Below are positions 25,685 to 35,000 of a stretch of DNA of 52,813 nucleotides, piece by piece; within the stretch, counting starts at the first letter, position 1; each line of letters opens with the position of its first letter. Source of the stretch: Calderihabitans maritimus. GTDB lineage: Bacteria; Bacillota; KKC1; Calderihabitantales; Calderihabitantaceae. The translations under genes were made by a program, and so were the position numbers. The stretch spans positions 1-52,813 of the forward strand of contig NZ_BDGJ01000020.1 in the NCBI RefSeq assembly GCF_002207765.1. The letters are read 5' to 3'. The notes under the pieces were generated by a model. That model saw only the letters and a list, made by a program, of their open reading frames with translations, had not been told where the DNA came from and made no database searches.

Positions 25685-27062
25685 TATCTTAATTATTGAC
25701 GACGAAATTTCCATCTGTTCTTCTCTCAGTTTTGCTTTAGAAGACAAATACCGGGTGAGCACCGCAACCAACCCTGAAGAAGCCCTAGAATTAATCTATC
25801 AGCAACCGTTCTCGGTCATCCTTCTAGATTGGCGCTTAGGGAGCACAGACGGTTTGGATGTTCTACGACAAATAAAACACGACTTCCCCAATGCAGTAGT
25901 TATCATTATGACAGCATACGGCACCATTGAATCTGCCGTAGAGGCCATGAAAAGCGGCGCCTACTATTACATCACCAAACCCTTGGATATCCAAGAGTTA
26001 CAGTTGCTCATCGACAAGGCTATAGAGTACTACCGGCTTACTAACCAAGTCAAATTTCTCAGCGAAACTCTAGATAACAAACCGGGTTACGCCGGTATTA
26101 TCGGAAAAAGTAAGGCTTTGCAAAGAGTCTTTCGACTGGTTGAGAAAGTAAAGGATATTGATTCTAATGTGCTCATTACGGGAGAAAGCGGTACCGGCAA
26201 AGAATTGGTAGCCCGCGCCATTCATTATTTAGGGAAACGCAGGGAAGGACCATTTGAAGTCATAAATTGCGCCGCCATTCCGGAAACACTGTTAGAAAGC
26301 GAGCTTTTCGGTTATGAAAAAGGTGCCTTTACCGGAGCCCTGCAAAACAAAGCAGGAAAACTTTTGGCTGCAAGCGGCGGTACTCTGCTGCTAGACGAAA
26401 TAGGCGAAATGCCTTTGTCTTTACAGGCAAAAATACTAAGGGTGATCCAGGAGCGAGAAGTCACCCCTTTAGGTTCAACCAAATCCTACCGAGTAGATGT
26501 ACGTATTTTAGCAGCCACTAACAAAGACTTGCTAGAGCTGGTACGGGAAAAAAAGTTTCGTGAAGATCTCTATTTTCGCCTCAATGTTATTCCCATTCAC
26601 ATTCCACCGCTTAGGGAAAGAAGAGAGGATATTTTGTTGTTAATAGAACATTTTATTAAAGAAAAATGCCAGAAGATGGGCAAAAAAATCAAACAGTTAG
26701 ACCCAGAAACTAAACGAATTCTCCTAAATCACCACTATCCCGGTAACGTTAGGCAGCTAGAAAACATCATTGAGTATGCAGTTGCTATTTCAACGGGACC
26801 CACTATTACCCCCTCAGACCTCCCCAATTACCTGGAATCCTGGATTTCTCTTAACACGGGAAATGAAATTGAGAACACGCCACAACCTAAAAGTATCCCT
26901 GTTAAAGTAGGTCAGTCCCTGTTAGATATAGAGCGGGAAACAATTGCCGCTACTTTAAAGTACTGTAATGGACACCGTAAAAGAACAGCGAAAATGTTAG
27001 GAATTAGTGAACGTTCCCTGAGGGAAAAGATAAAAAAATATAATTTGAATAATATAATTTAA
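25677..27062 (+). CDS. NtrC-family sigma-54-dependent response regulator
   Basis: 461 residues: a receiver domain with phospho-acceptor D51 (VILLDWRLGSTDG), an AAA+ domain with Walker A GESGTGKE, the sigma-54 contact loop GAFTGA and Walker B LLLDEIGEMP, and a C-terminal Fis-type HTH (CNGHRKRTAKMLGISERSL). It activates sigma-54 RNA polymerase by ATP hydrolysis once phosphorylated by the overlapping kinase. Its likely target is the sigma-54-type promoter at 27219-27234, in front of the TAXI/TRAP operon. Confidence 0.95.
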   Translation: MHDILIIDDEISICSSLSFALEDKYRVSTATNPEEALELIYQQPFSVILLDWRLGSTDGLDVLRQIKHDFPNAVVIIMTAYGTIESAVEAMKSGAYYYITKPLDIQELQLLIDKAIEYYRLTNQVKFLSETLDNKPGYAGIIGKSKALQRVFRLVEKVKDIDSNVLITGESGTGKELVARAIHYLGKRREGPFEVINCAAIPETLLESELFGYEKGAFTGALQNKAGKLLAASGGTLLLDEIGEMPLSLQAKILRVIQEREVTPLGSTKSYRVDVRILAATNKDLLELVREKKFREDLYFRLNVIPIHIPPLRERREDILLLIEHFIKEKCQKMGKKIKQLDPETKRILLNHHYPGNVRQLENIIEYAVAISTGPTITPSDLPNYLESWISLNTGNEIENTPQPKSIPVKVGQSLLDIERETIAATLKYCNGHRKRTAKMLGISERSLREKIKKYNLNNII

Positions 27063-27095
27063 GTTAGGTTGCACACCCTATATTTTACCAACCGG

Positions 27096-27125
27096 AAAAA
27101 ATTGCCGCATACGTGGCATTTTTTT
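27096..27125 (+). terminator. Intrinsic terminator after the NtrC-type regulator gene
   Basis: TGCCGC / GTGGCA with an ATAC loop is followed by seven T residues; an A-tract upstream makes it potentially bidirectional. It separates the regulatory operon from the TRAP operon. Confidence 0.75.
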
Positions 27126-27166
27126 CCCTTTAAAAAGCAAATATTCCTAAATGGATAAAGTTTAAC

Positions 27167-27179
27167 AAACCCTTGGTTT
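27167..27179. promoter_or_regulatory. Candidate enhancer dyad for the NtrC-type activator
   Basis: The inverted repeat AAACC-CTT-GGTTT lies about 40 bases upstream of the -24 element. It is closer than most NtrC-type upstream activating sites, so this is tentative. Confidence 0.25.
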
Positions 27180-27218
27180 ATTTACATTATTCACATTCTT
27201 TCTCTTACGTCCATTGAT

Positions 27219-27234
27219 TGGAATGATATTTGCA
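27219..27234 (+). promoter_or_regulatory. Sigma-54 (-24/-12) promoter of the TAXI-TRAP operon
   Basis: TGGAATGATATTTGCA matches the consensus TGGCACGNNNNTTGCW at all but two defined positions. The invariant GG and GC are exactly ten bases apart. The predicted start of transcription is near 27245, leaving a leader of about 110 bases before ATG 27358. The adjacent NtrC-type regulator gene strongly supports it. Confidence 0.75.
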
Positions 27235-27357
27235 TAGTAAATAGTTAGAATATTCAAACTAAAATTATTATTGTTGAAAAAGAAAGGCGGTGATAAGATC
27301 CTTTTGCTTCCTTGGTTTTATCCCGTTATAATACTTGAATATTGGAGGTGTAACATA

Positions 27358-28410
27358 ATGAAATTCATGCGCAACAAACTTTTGTTAGCGGTTATGTTGA
27401 TATTGCTGACCATTGCCTTAGTCGGCTGCGGTGGCGGTCAGTCAAGGCAAGAACAGCCTACCGGTCAGAAGGAAGAAGCAAAGAATGAAACAACGACGAA
27501 AAAAATCTGGCTTTCCATCGCTACCGGTGGCACAGGCGGCGTCTATTATCCATATGGTGGTGGCGTCGCCAGCATTATTAACGACCATATACCCAATGTG
27601 GAAGCTACTGCGGAAGTAACCGGTGCATCTGTAGAAAACACTAAGATGGTAGCCAGCGGTCAAGCCATGTTGGCGACAATCATGAATGACGTAGGATACC
27701 AGGCATATCACGGTACAGGTAGATTTGAAGGCAATAAAAAAGACATTCGAACCGTATTCCTCATGTACCCCAATATCTATCAGGTAGTTACCCTAAAAGA
27801 AACCGGCATTAAAACCTTAGAAGACCTTAAAGGTAAGAGAGTTTCCGTAGGCGCACCGGGAAGTGGTACCGAGTATAAAACCAATCTAATTTTTGATCTT
27901 TTGGGAATAAGTTACGATGATTTTATAGTACAGCGTCTACCTTTTGCCGATCAAGCAAATAACTTGCGGGATAAGACTTTGGACGTCGGTATCTGGAGTG
28001 TTGCTGCGCCCACATCATCCATTACCGAACTAGCAGCCACACAAGATATCTACATTATACCCTTTAGCCAAGAAGATTTAGATAAAATCACTAGCGCGTA
28101 CCCGTTCTACAATGCAGGGGAAGTTCCAGCAGGAACCTACAAAGGACAAGATGAAGCAGTCCCAACTCCTACTGTATGGAACACCATGATTACCAGCAAG
28201 GATGCCCCAGAAGACCTAATTTACAAGATAGTTAAGGCAGTGTTTGAGAATAGGGAAACCTTAATCAATATCCATAAGGCAGCTAACTGGACTACCCCCG
28301 AAAACACTATCGCCAATGCTGTAGTGCCGTTGCACCCGGGAGCACTTAAGTACTATAAAGAGCTTGGCTTAGAAATACCCGACAGGTTAATTCCTCCGGA
28401 AGCAAAATAA
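27358..28410 (+). CDS. TAXI family TRAP transporter solute-binding lipoprotein
   Basis: 350 residues. The signal ends in a lipobox (LTIALVGC) followed by a Gln/Glu/Lys-rich linker. The TAXI motifs are WLSIATGGTGGVYYPYGGGV, IRTVFLMYPNIYQVVTL and GKRVSVGAPGSGTEYKTN. It is the extracytoplasmic receptor of the TRAP system. The frame extends back to 27271, but ATG at 27358 with GGAGGTG upstream gives a proper signal peptide. It shares its stop A with the start of the DUF1850 gene (TAATG). Confidence 0.94.
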   Translation: MKFMRNKLLLAVMLILLTIALVGCGGGQSRQEQPTGQKEEAKNETTTKKIWLSIATGGTGGVYYPYGGGVASIINDHIPNVEATAEVTGASVENTKMVASGQAMLATIMNDVGYQAYHGTGRFEGNKKDIRTVFLMYPNIYQVVTLKETGIKTLEDLKGKRVSVGAPGSGTEYKTNLIFDLLGISYDDFIVQRLPFADQANNLRDKTLDVGIWSVAAPTSSITELAATQDIYIIPFSQEDLDKITSAYPFYNAGEVPAGTYKGQDEAVPTPTVWNTMITSKDAPEDLIYKIVKAVFENRETLINIHKAANWTTPENTIANAVVPLHPGALKYYKELGLEIPDRLIPPEAK

Positions 28411-28934
28411 TGAATACCATTCGAGTCGACAGGGGCCGAATAAGACCCGGCCCCTTGCTGGTTCTTTCCCTGTTAGTTTTAAGTACCATATATTTTCTTA
28501 TTAGCCCGGTCTTAGTGCTCCAAGTAAAAAGTGTTGAAAGAGACTTAGTTGTAACTCGTATCCCGGTACATTCGGGCACCGAATTTAGCATTCGCTATAT
28601 TCACTCAGTGGACAGACAACCTATTTGGGAAAAATTTCATGTCGCAGCTGATGGAACAATCGTCCTAACCGATACTAAATTTAAAATGCTTGGCGCCGGT
28701 ATGGGACCTTACGAACAAACCGTGACCTTTGAAGACGGTTGGAACATAGTGAGTGACATGAACCGGGCAATCGGAACATTCTTTCTGCGGGTAGGTCATA
28801 TTGCCAAGCACACTCTGTTTATAAATGACCAGGAGATTCCCCTGTGGAAACACCTAAACAGTAATGAACGCGTCAAAGTAGAAATATTGAAAGTACCGAG
28901 AATAACCTTGTTGGGGAAAGGGGGAACAGCATGA
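28410..28934 (+). CDS. DUF1850 protein of the TRAP-TAXI operon
   Basis: 174 residues with an N-terminal membrane helix and the DUF1850 core (FSIRYIHSVDRQPIWEKFHV, TKFKMLGAGMGPYEQ, EDGWNIVSDMNRAIG). It overlaps the TAXI gene by one base and the TRAP permease gene by four, so all three are translationally coupled. The family may assist binding protein or permease; the mechanism is unknown. Confidence 0.88.
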   Translation: MNTIRVDRGRIRPGPLLVLSLLVLSTIYFLISPVLVLQVKSVERDLVVTRIPVHSGTEFSIRYIHSVDRQPIWEKFHVAADGTIVLTDTKFKMLGAGMGPYEQTVTFEDGWNIVSDMNRAIGTFFLRVGHIAKHTLFINDQEIPLWKHLNSNERVKVEILKVPRITLLGKGGTA

Positions 28935-30838
28935 CCATCAAAAATGAAGAATCAGTAAACACTGCTGAGAATAAAACTCGCACCCTTTCCGGTCCGCTGG
29001 GCATCATTTTTACTATTGTAGCCAGCCTGTTTACACTGACTTATATCTATATTGCAAAATTCGGAGTTCCTAATCCCCAGTTAAATCGGGGACTTTATCT
29101 TGGTTTTACCTTTGTTTTATGCTTTATGCTTTATCCGGCCACAAAAAAATCTCCACGCCATAGGTTATCCATCATAGACTACTTATTCTTAGCTGCATCG
29201 GTTGCAGTTATCGTCTATTTTATTGTTGAATATCCAAAAATGACATTCCGTGCCGGAGAAGTTACCCAGACAGACATAATTTTTAGTATCATGGCCATAA
29301 TAGTAACTTTAGAAGTTACCAGGCGTGTTTTAGGAAATACTCTTCCCATAATTGCCATTGTATTTCTAATCTACGCCTATTTCGGGCCATACATGCCGAG
29401 TATAATTGCCCACCGGGGATTTTCCATTGAGCGTATCGCGACATATCAATTCACCACCCTTTTCGGTATTTTTGGTATAGTTACATCTATTTTTGCTAAG
29501 TATGTTTTTCTATTCATCATCTTCGGTACGTTTTTAGATAAATTGGGTGCCGCCAAATTTTTTATCGATCTTCCCTATGCTCTAACCGGGCGCACCCGTG
29601 GTGGACCAGCAAAGGCAGCCGTTCTGGTAAGCGGGTTAATGGGTTCCGTGTCCGGTAGTGCGGTAGCCAATGTAATTACTACCGGTACCTTTACCATCCC
29701 GTTAATGAAAAAAACAGGCTACAAGCCACACGTAGCTGCAGGCGTGGAAACCGCCGCCTCTTCAGGAGGCCAAATGGTCCCACCGATTATGGGTGCCGGA
29801 GCCTTTTTAATAGCAGAATTTGCAGGAGTGCCTTATTGGGATATTGTGAAGATTTCCATTATTCCGGCCTTGCTATATTTTGGTTCCGTCTTATGGCTGG
29901 TAGATTTGGAGGCGGCCAGAACCGGGCTTAGAGGACTTTCCAAAAACGACTTGCCGAATATCAAAGAAGTAATTAAAAGCGGTTGGTTTTTTGTCTTACC
30001 GTTGGCAGCTATTATCTTATTATTAATGCAGGGATATTCACCGTCTCAAGCAGGATTCTGGGCCATCGTTACAACTGTAGCCGTCGGCATGATCAATAAA
30101 TCAACCCGCATCAGTTGGAGGGAATTTGTTAAACTGTTAAGAGATGCCGCAGTAAAGTCTTTAACTATCGGAGCCTCGGCAGGCACTATTGGTATTATCA
30201 TTGGGATAGTTTACCTCACCGGCTTAGGGTTGAAATTTTCTGACCTGGTAGTTTCTCTATCGGGGGGTATGTTACCAATTGCTATAATATTGGTAGGTTT
30301 GGCGTCTTATGTTCTTGGTATGGGTTTGACAGTTACCTCATCTTATATCATTTTGGCTATTCTTGCCGTGCCAGCACTGACTAAATTGGGAGTACCACTT
30401 GTGGCCTCTCATTTGATAGTCTTTTGGTTTAGCCAGGACGCTAATATTACGCCACCAGTTTGTTTGGCTGCCTTTGCTGCCGCAGGAATCGCCGGGGCTG
30501 ACCCTATGAAAACCGGTTGGACCTCATTTAAGTTTGGCAAAGGTCTCTATCTTATGCCCTTCTTATTTGCCTATACGCCAATTCTCTTAAACGGGACGGT
30601 AACAGAGATTATCATTACATTCATCTCTGTCTCCCTAGGGATTATCGCGGCAGGACCGGCATTACAAGGATATTTTATAACAGATACAGGATTGTTGGAG
30701 CGAATAATATTAGGTGGAGCTGCCTTCCTGCTTTTTCATCCCGCGTTGACCACTGACGGCATTGGTTTAGCTCTCCTAACGGCCGTATTTTTGAAACAAA
30801 TGCTCACGAGAAAAAAAGTAGTTGAAATTGAAGCATAA
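28931..30838 (+). CDS. TRAP transporter fused permease (4TM/12TM, DctQM type)
   Basis: A 635-residue membrane protein combining the small (DctQ-like, about 1-130) and large (DctM-like) permease subunits, as usual in TAXI systems. Landmarks are GRTRGGPAKAAVLVSGLMGS, SGSAVANVITTGTFTIPLM and ETAASSGGQMVPPIMGAGAF. It drives import of carboxylates or similar solutes using an ion gradient. It is the last gene of the sigma-54-controlled operon and is followed by a strong terminator. Confidence 0.95.
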   Translation: MTIKNEESVNTAENKTRTLSGPLGIIFTIVASLFTLTYIYIAKFGVPNPQLNRGLYLGFTFVLCFMLYPATKKSPRHRLSIIDYLFLAASVAVIVYFIVEYPKMTFRAGEVTQTDIIFSIMAIIVTLEVTRRVLGNTLPIIAIVFLIYAYFGPYMPSIIAHRGFSIERIATYQFTTLFGIFGIVTSIFAKYVFLFIIFGTFLDKLGAAKFFIDLPYALTGRTRGGPAKAAVLVSGLMGSVSGSAVANVITTGTFTIPLMKKTGYKPHVAAGVETAASSGGQMVPPIMGAGAFLIAEFAGVPYWDIVKISIIPALLYFGSVLWLVDLEAARTGLRGLSKNDLPNIKEVIKSGWFFVLPLAAIILLLMQGYSPSQAGFWAIVTTVAVGMINKSTRISWREFVKLLRDAAVKSLTIGASAGTIGIIIGIVYLTGLGLKFSDLVVSLSGGMLPIAIILVGLASYVLGMGLTVTSSYIILAILAVPALTKLGVPLVASHLIVFWFSQDANITPPVCLAAFAAAGIAGADPMKTGWTSFKFGKGLYLMPFLFAYTPILLNGTVTEIIITFISVSLGIIAAGPALQGYFITDTGLLERIILGGAAFLLFHPALTTDGIGLALLTAVFLKQMLTRKKVVEIEA

Positions 30839-30880
30839 CAGAAACCAGATTCCAGAAATTAGAGTAGTAGAAACAAATTG

Positions 30881-30914
30881 ACACCTCAGGTCACTACCTG
30901 GGGTGTTACTTTTT
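30881..30914 (+). terminator. Intrinsic terminator of the TRAP operon
   Basis: An 11-bp stem (ACACCTCAGGT / ACCTGGGGTGT, one G-U) with a CACT loop is followed by TACTTTTT. Confidence 0.85.
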
Positions 30915-30983
30915 AGGTATTTAGGTTATTATTTTCAATCTCTGGTTCCCCCTTCCATTATATTAATAAATGGCGCTTTTTAT

Positions 30984-33464
30984 TCAGGTATGACTTTTCT
31001 CGCCCAGGACGGAACGGATCCGGTTCACGTAAAAGTCGGTAAGAGCTTCGGCGGCTTCCTGGGAAAAGGCTTCGCTGTAAACCTGATAACGGGGTTCTTC
31101 CGCATGAGGAAGGACTAACGCCCACCCGTTGTCATGATAAATTTTAACTCCGTCTAAAAGCTCTACCTGTTTATCCCTTTGTTCGTCAATCAACATGCGC
31201 ATCACTTTCCCCTTCGCTTCCCAGGGACATTCGGTAGTTTTTTCACTGAGATAAAACTTCGGTATAGATGCCACTAACTCACCTAGGCTCACCTGGTGAC
31301 CGCACACGAAATCTAGTATTTTCACCAGAGCATGAACCGCATCAAACTGCAGCATAAATTGGGCAAACTTTCCCTGGCGGGAAGCAATTTCTTCCTTTAA
31401 AGTAAACTCCATGAAAGCTTGAGGAGCTGTTTTAGTCCTTACTACCTGCCCGTTGTACTGCTTCGCCATTTGCTCTATAACTCCGGGAGCCGTAACCGGG
31501 ACCACCACCGTACCACCGTTATTGGCCCGGAGAACCACCAAACTAACCAGAGCGGTAAAGAGATGGTCATCAATAATGTTTCCTCGCTCATCCACCAGGA
31601 TCAATCGCTCCGCATTGCCGTCCATCACCACACCTAAATCTGCCTGTTGCCTTACCACCTCTTCCGCCAGAGCAGGTATCTTTTCTTTAGCCTTTTGGAA
31701 GGAATACTCTTCCTCCCCGCCAAGTTTAAAACGGCTTATTTTACAGCCCAGTTGCTCCAGAACCGGTAATAAAACCGGCTCCAGATGGGGCGAGTGTGTG
31801 ACTACCAGGTTTAAACCGGCCTCCCGAATAATTTCTGTCTCCACTTCATCCATAAGGTTGTCTCGATACAGGTCTAGAACGTGAGGCATATCCATTACCC
31901 TGCCTATGTCCGCAGCCTTAACCTGCCGGTAGTCCTCCCGCCAAAAGAGGTTTTCTATCTTCCTTTCCACCCCACGGTTGACGTTTATACCATTGTGGTC
32001 TACAAAATGGATCCAAACCTTTTCCCGGTCATCGGCGTCCGTCTTAAAATGAACACCTCCTTTGGCTCCCAGGGAACGGACTGCAAAACGGTTGACCGGC
32101 ATAATAATCCGGCCTAAATCATATATATTTACTCCGGCGGATTGAACTCCAGCCATGAAGGCGCTCTTTAACATTTGCGTAGCCTCAAAAGCGTCGGCGC
32201 TAATTGCTACCTGGTCTTCTCTTCCCAAAACACTACCGTAAGCCGCTCCCAAGCGCGAACAAAACTCTGGTGCAATGTCCCGATTTACATATCCTGAAAT
32301 TCCCTGCAGTCCAAAAAGATTTTTGCTTATACGGGTACCCCATACAAGACTATTTCTCACCGTAACTCCCTGTTCCACCGTCTTGTGTGGCCACAATTTA
32401 GCTCCCGGCTTAATTACACTGTTTTCCTGAATATGACAGTCGTCACCGATAGCTGTAGCTTCGTAAATACTGGCATTAACACCAACAGTTACCCGGTTGC
32501 AAATTGTCGTACCCCGCAGTGCGGCTCCTTTACCTATGTAACTGTTATTCCAGATGATGCTTCGTTTGACGGAGCTATTTTCCTCTAGGATGACATTATC
32601 TCCGATAACCGTATAAGGTTCAATTACCACCCCTTCCCCTATTTTGCAGCAATTTCCGATTATGATAGGTCCTTTAACCTGCGCCCCGGGACTGATTTCA
32701 GTACCCGTCCCCACCCATATTCCCTCTTTAAGCTGTTGTTCCCGCAATGCAACCTGAATTCTACCCTCCAAAATATCATGGTGAGCCTGCTGGTATTGTT
32801 GCAGGTTACCGATATCACACCAGTATCCCGGCATAAGAAATCCATAGAGGGGCTTGCCTTTTTCCAACAAAAGGGGGAACAGATTCTTGCTGAAATCGTA
32901 CTTGGTTTTCTCCGGAATAAAATTAAGAACCTCCGGTTCCAGCACATAGATACCCGTATTTACCTGATCGCTGAACACTTCACCCCATCCCGGCTTCTCT
33001 AAAAAACGCCGGATACTTCCGTCTGGAGCAGTGATAACTACTCCGTATTCCAAGGGATTGGCTACCGTGGTTAGAACTAAAGTAGCCAGAGCACCTTTTC
33101 CCCGGTGAAACTTGACGGCTTCTGTTAAATTAAAATCGGTTAGAGCATCTCCACTAACCACCAAGAAGGTATCATCTAAGAATTCTTGGGCATTTTTAAC
33201 ACTGCCCGCCGTTCCGAGAGGAGTCTCCTCTACAAAATAATGGAGATTGACCCCGAAATCAGCCCCGTCTCCAAAGTAGTCTCGAATCGCTTCCGGCAAA
33301 TATTGAAGGGTAACGCCAATTTCAGTTATACCGTGCTCTTTGAGCAACTCTATTGCATATTCCATTACCGGCCGGTTGGCCACCGGAACCATCGGCTTGG
33401 GACGATCGCAGGTCAGAGGACGCAAGCGAGAGCCCTCTCCACCGGCCATAATAATAGCTTTCAT
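30984..33464 (-). CDS. NDP-sugar pyrophosphorylase-phosphomannomutase fusion
   Basis: About 826 residues. An N-terminal nucleotidyltransferase (MKAIIMAGGEGSRLRPLTCD; VSGDALTDFNL) is followed by a left-handed beta-helix of hexapeptide repeats (about 250-370) and a C-terminal phosphomannomutase-like region. That last region lacks the usual TASHNP serine loop (GGVHFKTDADD is there instead) and has DGNAER in place of the metal site DGDxDR, so mutase activity is doubtful. It would make a nucleotide-activated sugar for glucan or wall synthesis. The frame opens at 33566, but ATG at 33464 behind AAGGAGAG starts the canonical motif. It overlaps the GT4 stop by one base. Confidence 0.9.
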   Translation of the reverse strand: MKAIIMAGGEGSRLRPLTCDRPKPMVPVANRPVMEYAIELLKEHGITEIGVTLQYLPEAIRDYFGDGADFGVNLHYFVEETPLGTAGSVKNAQEFLDDTFLVVSGDALTDFNLTEAVKFHRGKGALATLVLTTVANPLEYGVVITAPDGSIRRFLEKPGWGEVFSDQVNTGIYVLEPEVLNFIPEKTKYDFSKNLFPLLLEKGKPLYGFLMPGYWCDIGNLQQYQQAHHDILEGRIQVALREQQLKEGIWVGTGTEISPGAQVKGPIIIGNCCKIGEGVVIEPYTVIGDNVILEENSSVKRSIIWNNSYIGKGAALRGTTICNRVTVGVNASIYEATAIGDDCHIQENSVIKPGAKLWPHKTVEQGVTVRNSLVWGTRISKNLFGLQGISGYVNRDIAPEFCSRLGAAYGSVLGREDQVAISADAFEATQMLKSAFMAGVQSAGVNIYDLGRIIMPVNRFAVRSLGAKGGVHFKTDADDREKVWIHFVDHNGINVNRGVERKIENLFWREDYRQVKAADIGRVMDMPHVLDLYRDNLMDEVETEIIREAGLNLVVTHSPHLEPVLLPVLEQLGCKISRFKLGGEEEYSFQKAKEKIPALAEEVVRQQADLGVVMDGNAERLILVDERGNIIDDHLFTALVSLVVLRANNGGTVVVPVTAPGVIEQMAKQYNGQVVRTKTAPQAFMEFTLKEEIASRQGKFAQFMLQFDAVHALVKILDFVCGHQVSLGELVASIPKFYLSEKTTECPWEAKGKVMRMLIDEQRDKQVELLDGVKIYHDNGWALVLPHAEEPRYQVYSEAFSQEAAEALTDFYVNRIRSVLGEKSHT

Positions 33465-34810
33465 CACCAATCTCTCCTTCCCTGATACTGGTGTATAGAT
33501 GCTACCCGCTGGTCTACCAGAGTATAGCGGGCATACTGGTGACGGTCGGAATTTTGGTGCAGCCATCGAGGGTTGAACAAGCGCATGGCATGATTAATTA
33601 GCCGGTTTAACGGCCGCGATTCATGCGGCCACCAATTACGTTCGTAGGCCTGACGAACTTCCCGGTAAACTTTAGCCGTAGCTTCTGCGATCCGCTGCCA
33701 GTTATAAACGGTTTTCACCTGTTGAAGGGCACGGCTCTTCAGACGCGCCGCTAAATTTTCATCGTGCAGGAGACGTAACACCTGGTCCGCCAGAGAATCG
33801 GCATTACCCGGCAGCGCTTTTAAACCGTTAACTTCGTGTTCCACAATCTCAGATAAACCGCCGGTGTCAGATACCACAACCGGAGTACCGGCAGCCATGC
33901 CTTCCAGTGCCACAATACCGAAGGGTTCGTAAAGACTGGGAAAGACAGCAATGCTGGCCACATCATACAGCCGGTTACGGGTTTCATCGTCAATATAACC
34001 GGCGAAATATACTTTATGCTCTATGCCGAGAGCTCCAGCCGTATATTTCAGATGAGCCTCCATGGGTCCCGTGCCTGCAATTACAAATTTAGTTTGCGGA
34101 AAGGAACGCAAAACACGAGGCACGGCTTCTAAAAGAACCTGCACTCCTTTTTCCCTTACCAACCTGCCGACGAAAAATACAATCTTTTCTTCCGGCCTGG
34201 CGTACCTTTCCCGAAAACCGGGTACTGGAGTGACCATCTTGAATCTTTCGGGGTTAACTCCGTTGGGGATAACTTCAATTTTATCCAGCGGTAATTGGAA
34301 AAGGTGGTGTACTTCCTGTTTCATGTGCTGGCTACAGACAATTACTTTCCAGGCTTCGTAGGTAAGCCACCACTCCACGCTACTTATGAATCGCTGGACA
34401 TCATTATGTAAACCATGGTTCCGCCCGGCTTCCGTGGCGTGGATAGTAGCTACCAGCGGCAACCGGTAAGCATGTTTCAGGGCACGGGCCACATAGGCTA
34501 CCAGCCAGTCATGGGCGTGAATCAGGTCGAATTCCTTGGCCTGAAGAAGATTAATTGCGTATTCCAACAGGGTGATGTTAAATTGGAGGCTCCAGGTTAT
34601 AAAGTCGGGAGTGGACAGTTGATATGGTACTGCGCGGTGGATATAAACTCCGTTGATTTCCTCGGAAGTAGGAAGGTGCGGTTCTCCACAGGTTAACACG
34701 TGTACTTCCCACTGATCTTGAGGTATGGCAGCCGCCAGATCTTCCACATGCCGGGCTAATCCACCCACACTTTTAGGCGGATACTCCCAGGTTAACATCA
34801 ATACCCGCAA
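33464..34810 (-). CDS. GT4 family glycosyltransferase (glycogen synthase-like)
   Basis: 448 residues of GT-B fold. The acceptor domain opens with LMLTWEYPPKSVGGLARHVE and the donor domain carries IPNGVNPERF, VFFVGRLVREKGVQVLLEA and EPFGIVALEGMAAGTPVV (the GT4 E-X7-E signature). It probably extends an alpha-glucan or glycoconjugate from a nucleotide sugar. The start is TTG at 34810, nine bases after GGAGG. It is the first gene of a two-gene operon with the nucleotidyltransferase fusion, which may supply its donor. Confidence 0.88.
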   Translation of the reverse strand: MRVLMLTWEYPPKSVGGLARHVEDLAAAIPQDQWEVHVLTCGEPHLPTSEEINGVYIHRAVPYQLSTPDFITWSLQFNITLLEYAINLLQAKEFDLIHAHDWLVAYVARALKHAYRLPLVATIHATEAGRNHGLHNDVQRFISSVEWWLTYEAWKVIVCSQHMKQEVHHLFQLPLDKIEVIPNGVNPERFKMVTPVPGFRERYARPEEKIVFFVGRLVREKGVQVLLEAVPRVLRSFPQTKFVIAGTGPMEAHLKYTAGALGIEHKVYFAGYIDDETRNRLYDVASIAVFPSLYEPFGIVALEGMAAGTPVVVSDTGGLSEIVEHEVNGLKALPGNADSLADQVLRLLHDENLAARLKSRALQQVKTVYNWQRIAEATAKVYREVRQAYERNWWPHESRPLNRLINHAMRLFNPRWLHQNSDRHQYARYTLVDQRVASIHQYQGRRDW

Positions 34811-35000
34811 ATCCTTCAGCCTCCCGTCTCTTTTGCTTGAACTATTCCGTCAAACGCTAAACTCAAGCGGACAAAAATATTTTTCCTATTTCCCCCTTCT
34901 TTTATGCTTTAACGATTTCTAACCGGAATAAAAGTGGCTGTTTAAGATCATGCTAATGGAAGAAACTCACCCTTGGCTCAAAATTAACGGAGGTATGAAC

